NCBI GenBank assembly: GCA_030618905.1
Contig: JAUXCL010000133.1
Coordinates: 1 to 6,838, forward strand
From: Bacteroidales bacterium
GTDB lineage: Bacteria; Bacteroidota; Bacteroidia; Bacteroidales; B18-G4
Reading direction: 5' to 3'
DNA length: 6,838 nucleotides
Program-made: the position numbers and the translations under genes
The notes under the pieces: model-generated
Database searches by the model: none
What the model saw: the letters and a program-made list of their open reading frames with translations, nothing else
What the model was told of the DNA's origin: nothing
Shown here: piece after piece, positions 6,752 through 6,838 of the stretch
How the letters are laid out: every line of letters begins with the position of its first letter
Position numbering within the stretch: the stretch's first letter is position 1

Positions 6752-6838
6752 ATGATTAGAACGATCGTCATTGATGATGAAAGCAAGGCCAGGGAAACCA
6801 TCACTGAAATGCTTGGCGTTTATTGTAAGGATGTAGAG
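6752..6838 (+). CDS. Response regulator, probably LytTR family (3' truncated by window edge)
   Basis: Only the first 29 residues are in the window: MIRTIVIDDESKARETITEM and nine more. This is the start of a receiver domain: a hydrophobic first strand (IRTIVI) followed by the acidic pocket D8-D9-E10 and the S-K-A-R segment. The form IDDE-x-x-AR is typical of LytT/AlgR-type regulators, which pair with LytS-type kinases such as the one directly upstream. The phosphorylated aspartate and the DNA-binding domain are beyond the edge, so the LytTR output domain is inferred from the partner and the N-terminal pattern. The gene starts 78 bp after the kinase stop; no hairpin was seen in that gap, so co-transcription is possible. 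Confidence 0.85.
   Translation, partial: MIRTIVIDDESKARETITEMLGVYCKDVE

Overview
The window looks like chromosomal DNA from a member of the Bacteroidota. Four things point there: the yicC-gmk-nadD gene order; a two-component sensor with a periplasmic propeller, a Y_Y_Y domain and a LytS-type kinase; a near-perfect Bacteroidota promoter (TTTG, 19 bp, TATCTTTG); and gene starts without clear Shine-Dalgarno sequences. No genus can be named from the sequence alone. Coding density is high, and no tRNA, rRNA, CRISPR array or insertion sequence was seen.

Layout: (1) Bases 1-1565, plus strand, hold the end of a sugar/cell-surface biosynthesis operon. It contains the C-terminal part of a probable GNAT-type N-acetyltransferase, overlapping by 4 bp (ATGA) a complete WecE/RffA-type PLP aminotransferase that makes a dTDP-4-amino-4,6-dideoxyhexose. 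Together they would aminate and then N-acylate a nucleotide sugar for a surface glycan or O-antigen-like polymer. (2) Bases 1583-3609, minus strand, hold a tightly packed housekeeping operon read from right to left: yicC (endoribonuclease family), gmk (guanylate kinase) and nadD (nicotinate-nucleotide adenylyltransferase). There is 1 nt between yicC and gmk, and gmk and nadD overlap by 8 bp. The operon converges on the aminotransferase gene with only 17 bp between the stop codons. A perfect AT-rich hairpin sits in the last codons of the aminotransferase gene and may end the nadD transcript. (3) Bases 3610-3742 are a divergent intergenic region carrying the yicC promoter. (4) Bases 3743-6838, plus strand, hold a two-component system: a 976-residue sensor histidine kinase, then after 78 bp the first 29 codons of its likely response regulator.

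The gene content is conventional. I see no convincing undescribed system. The points most worth checking are the hairpin inside the 3' end of the aminotransferase gene, the promoter built on a 9-bp direct repeat, the long C-terminal tail on the acetyltransferase-like protein, and the unknown signal of the propeller kinase.
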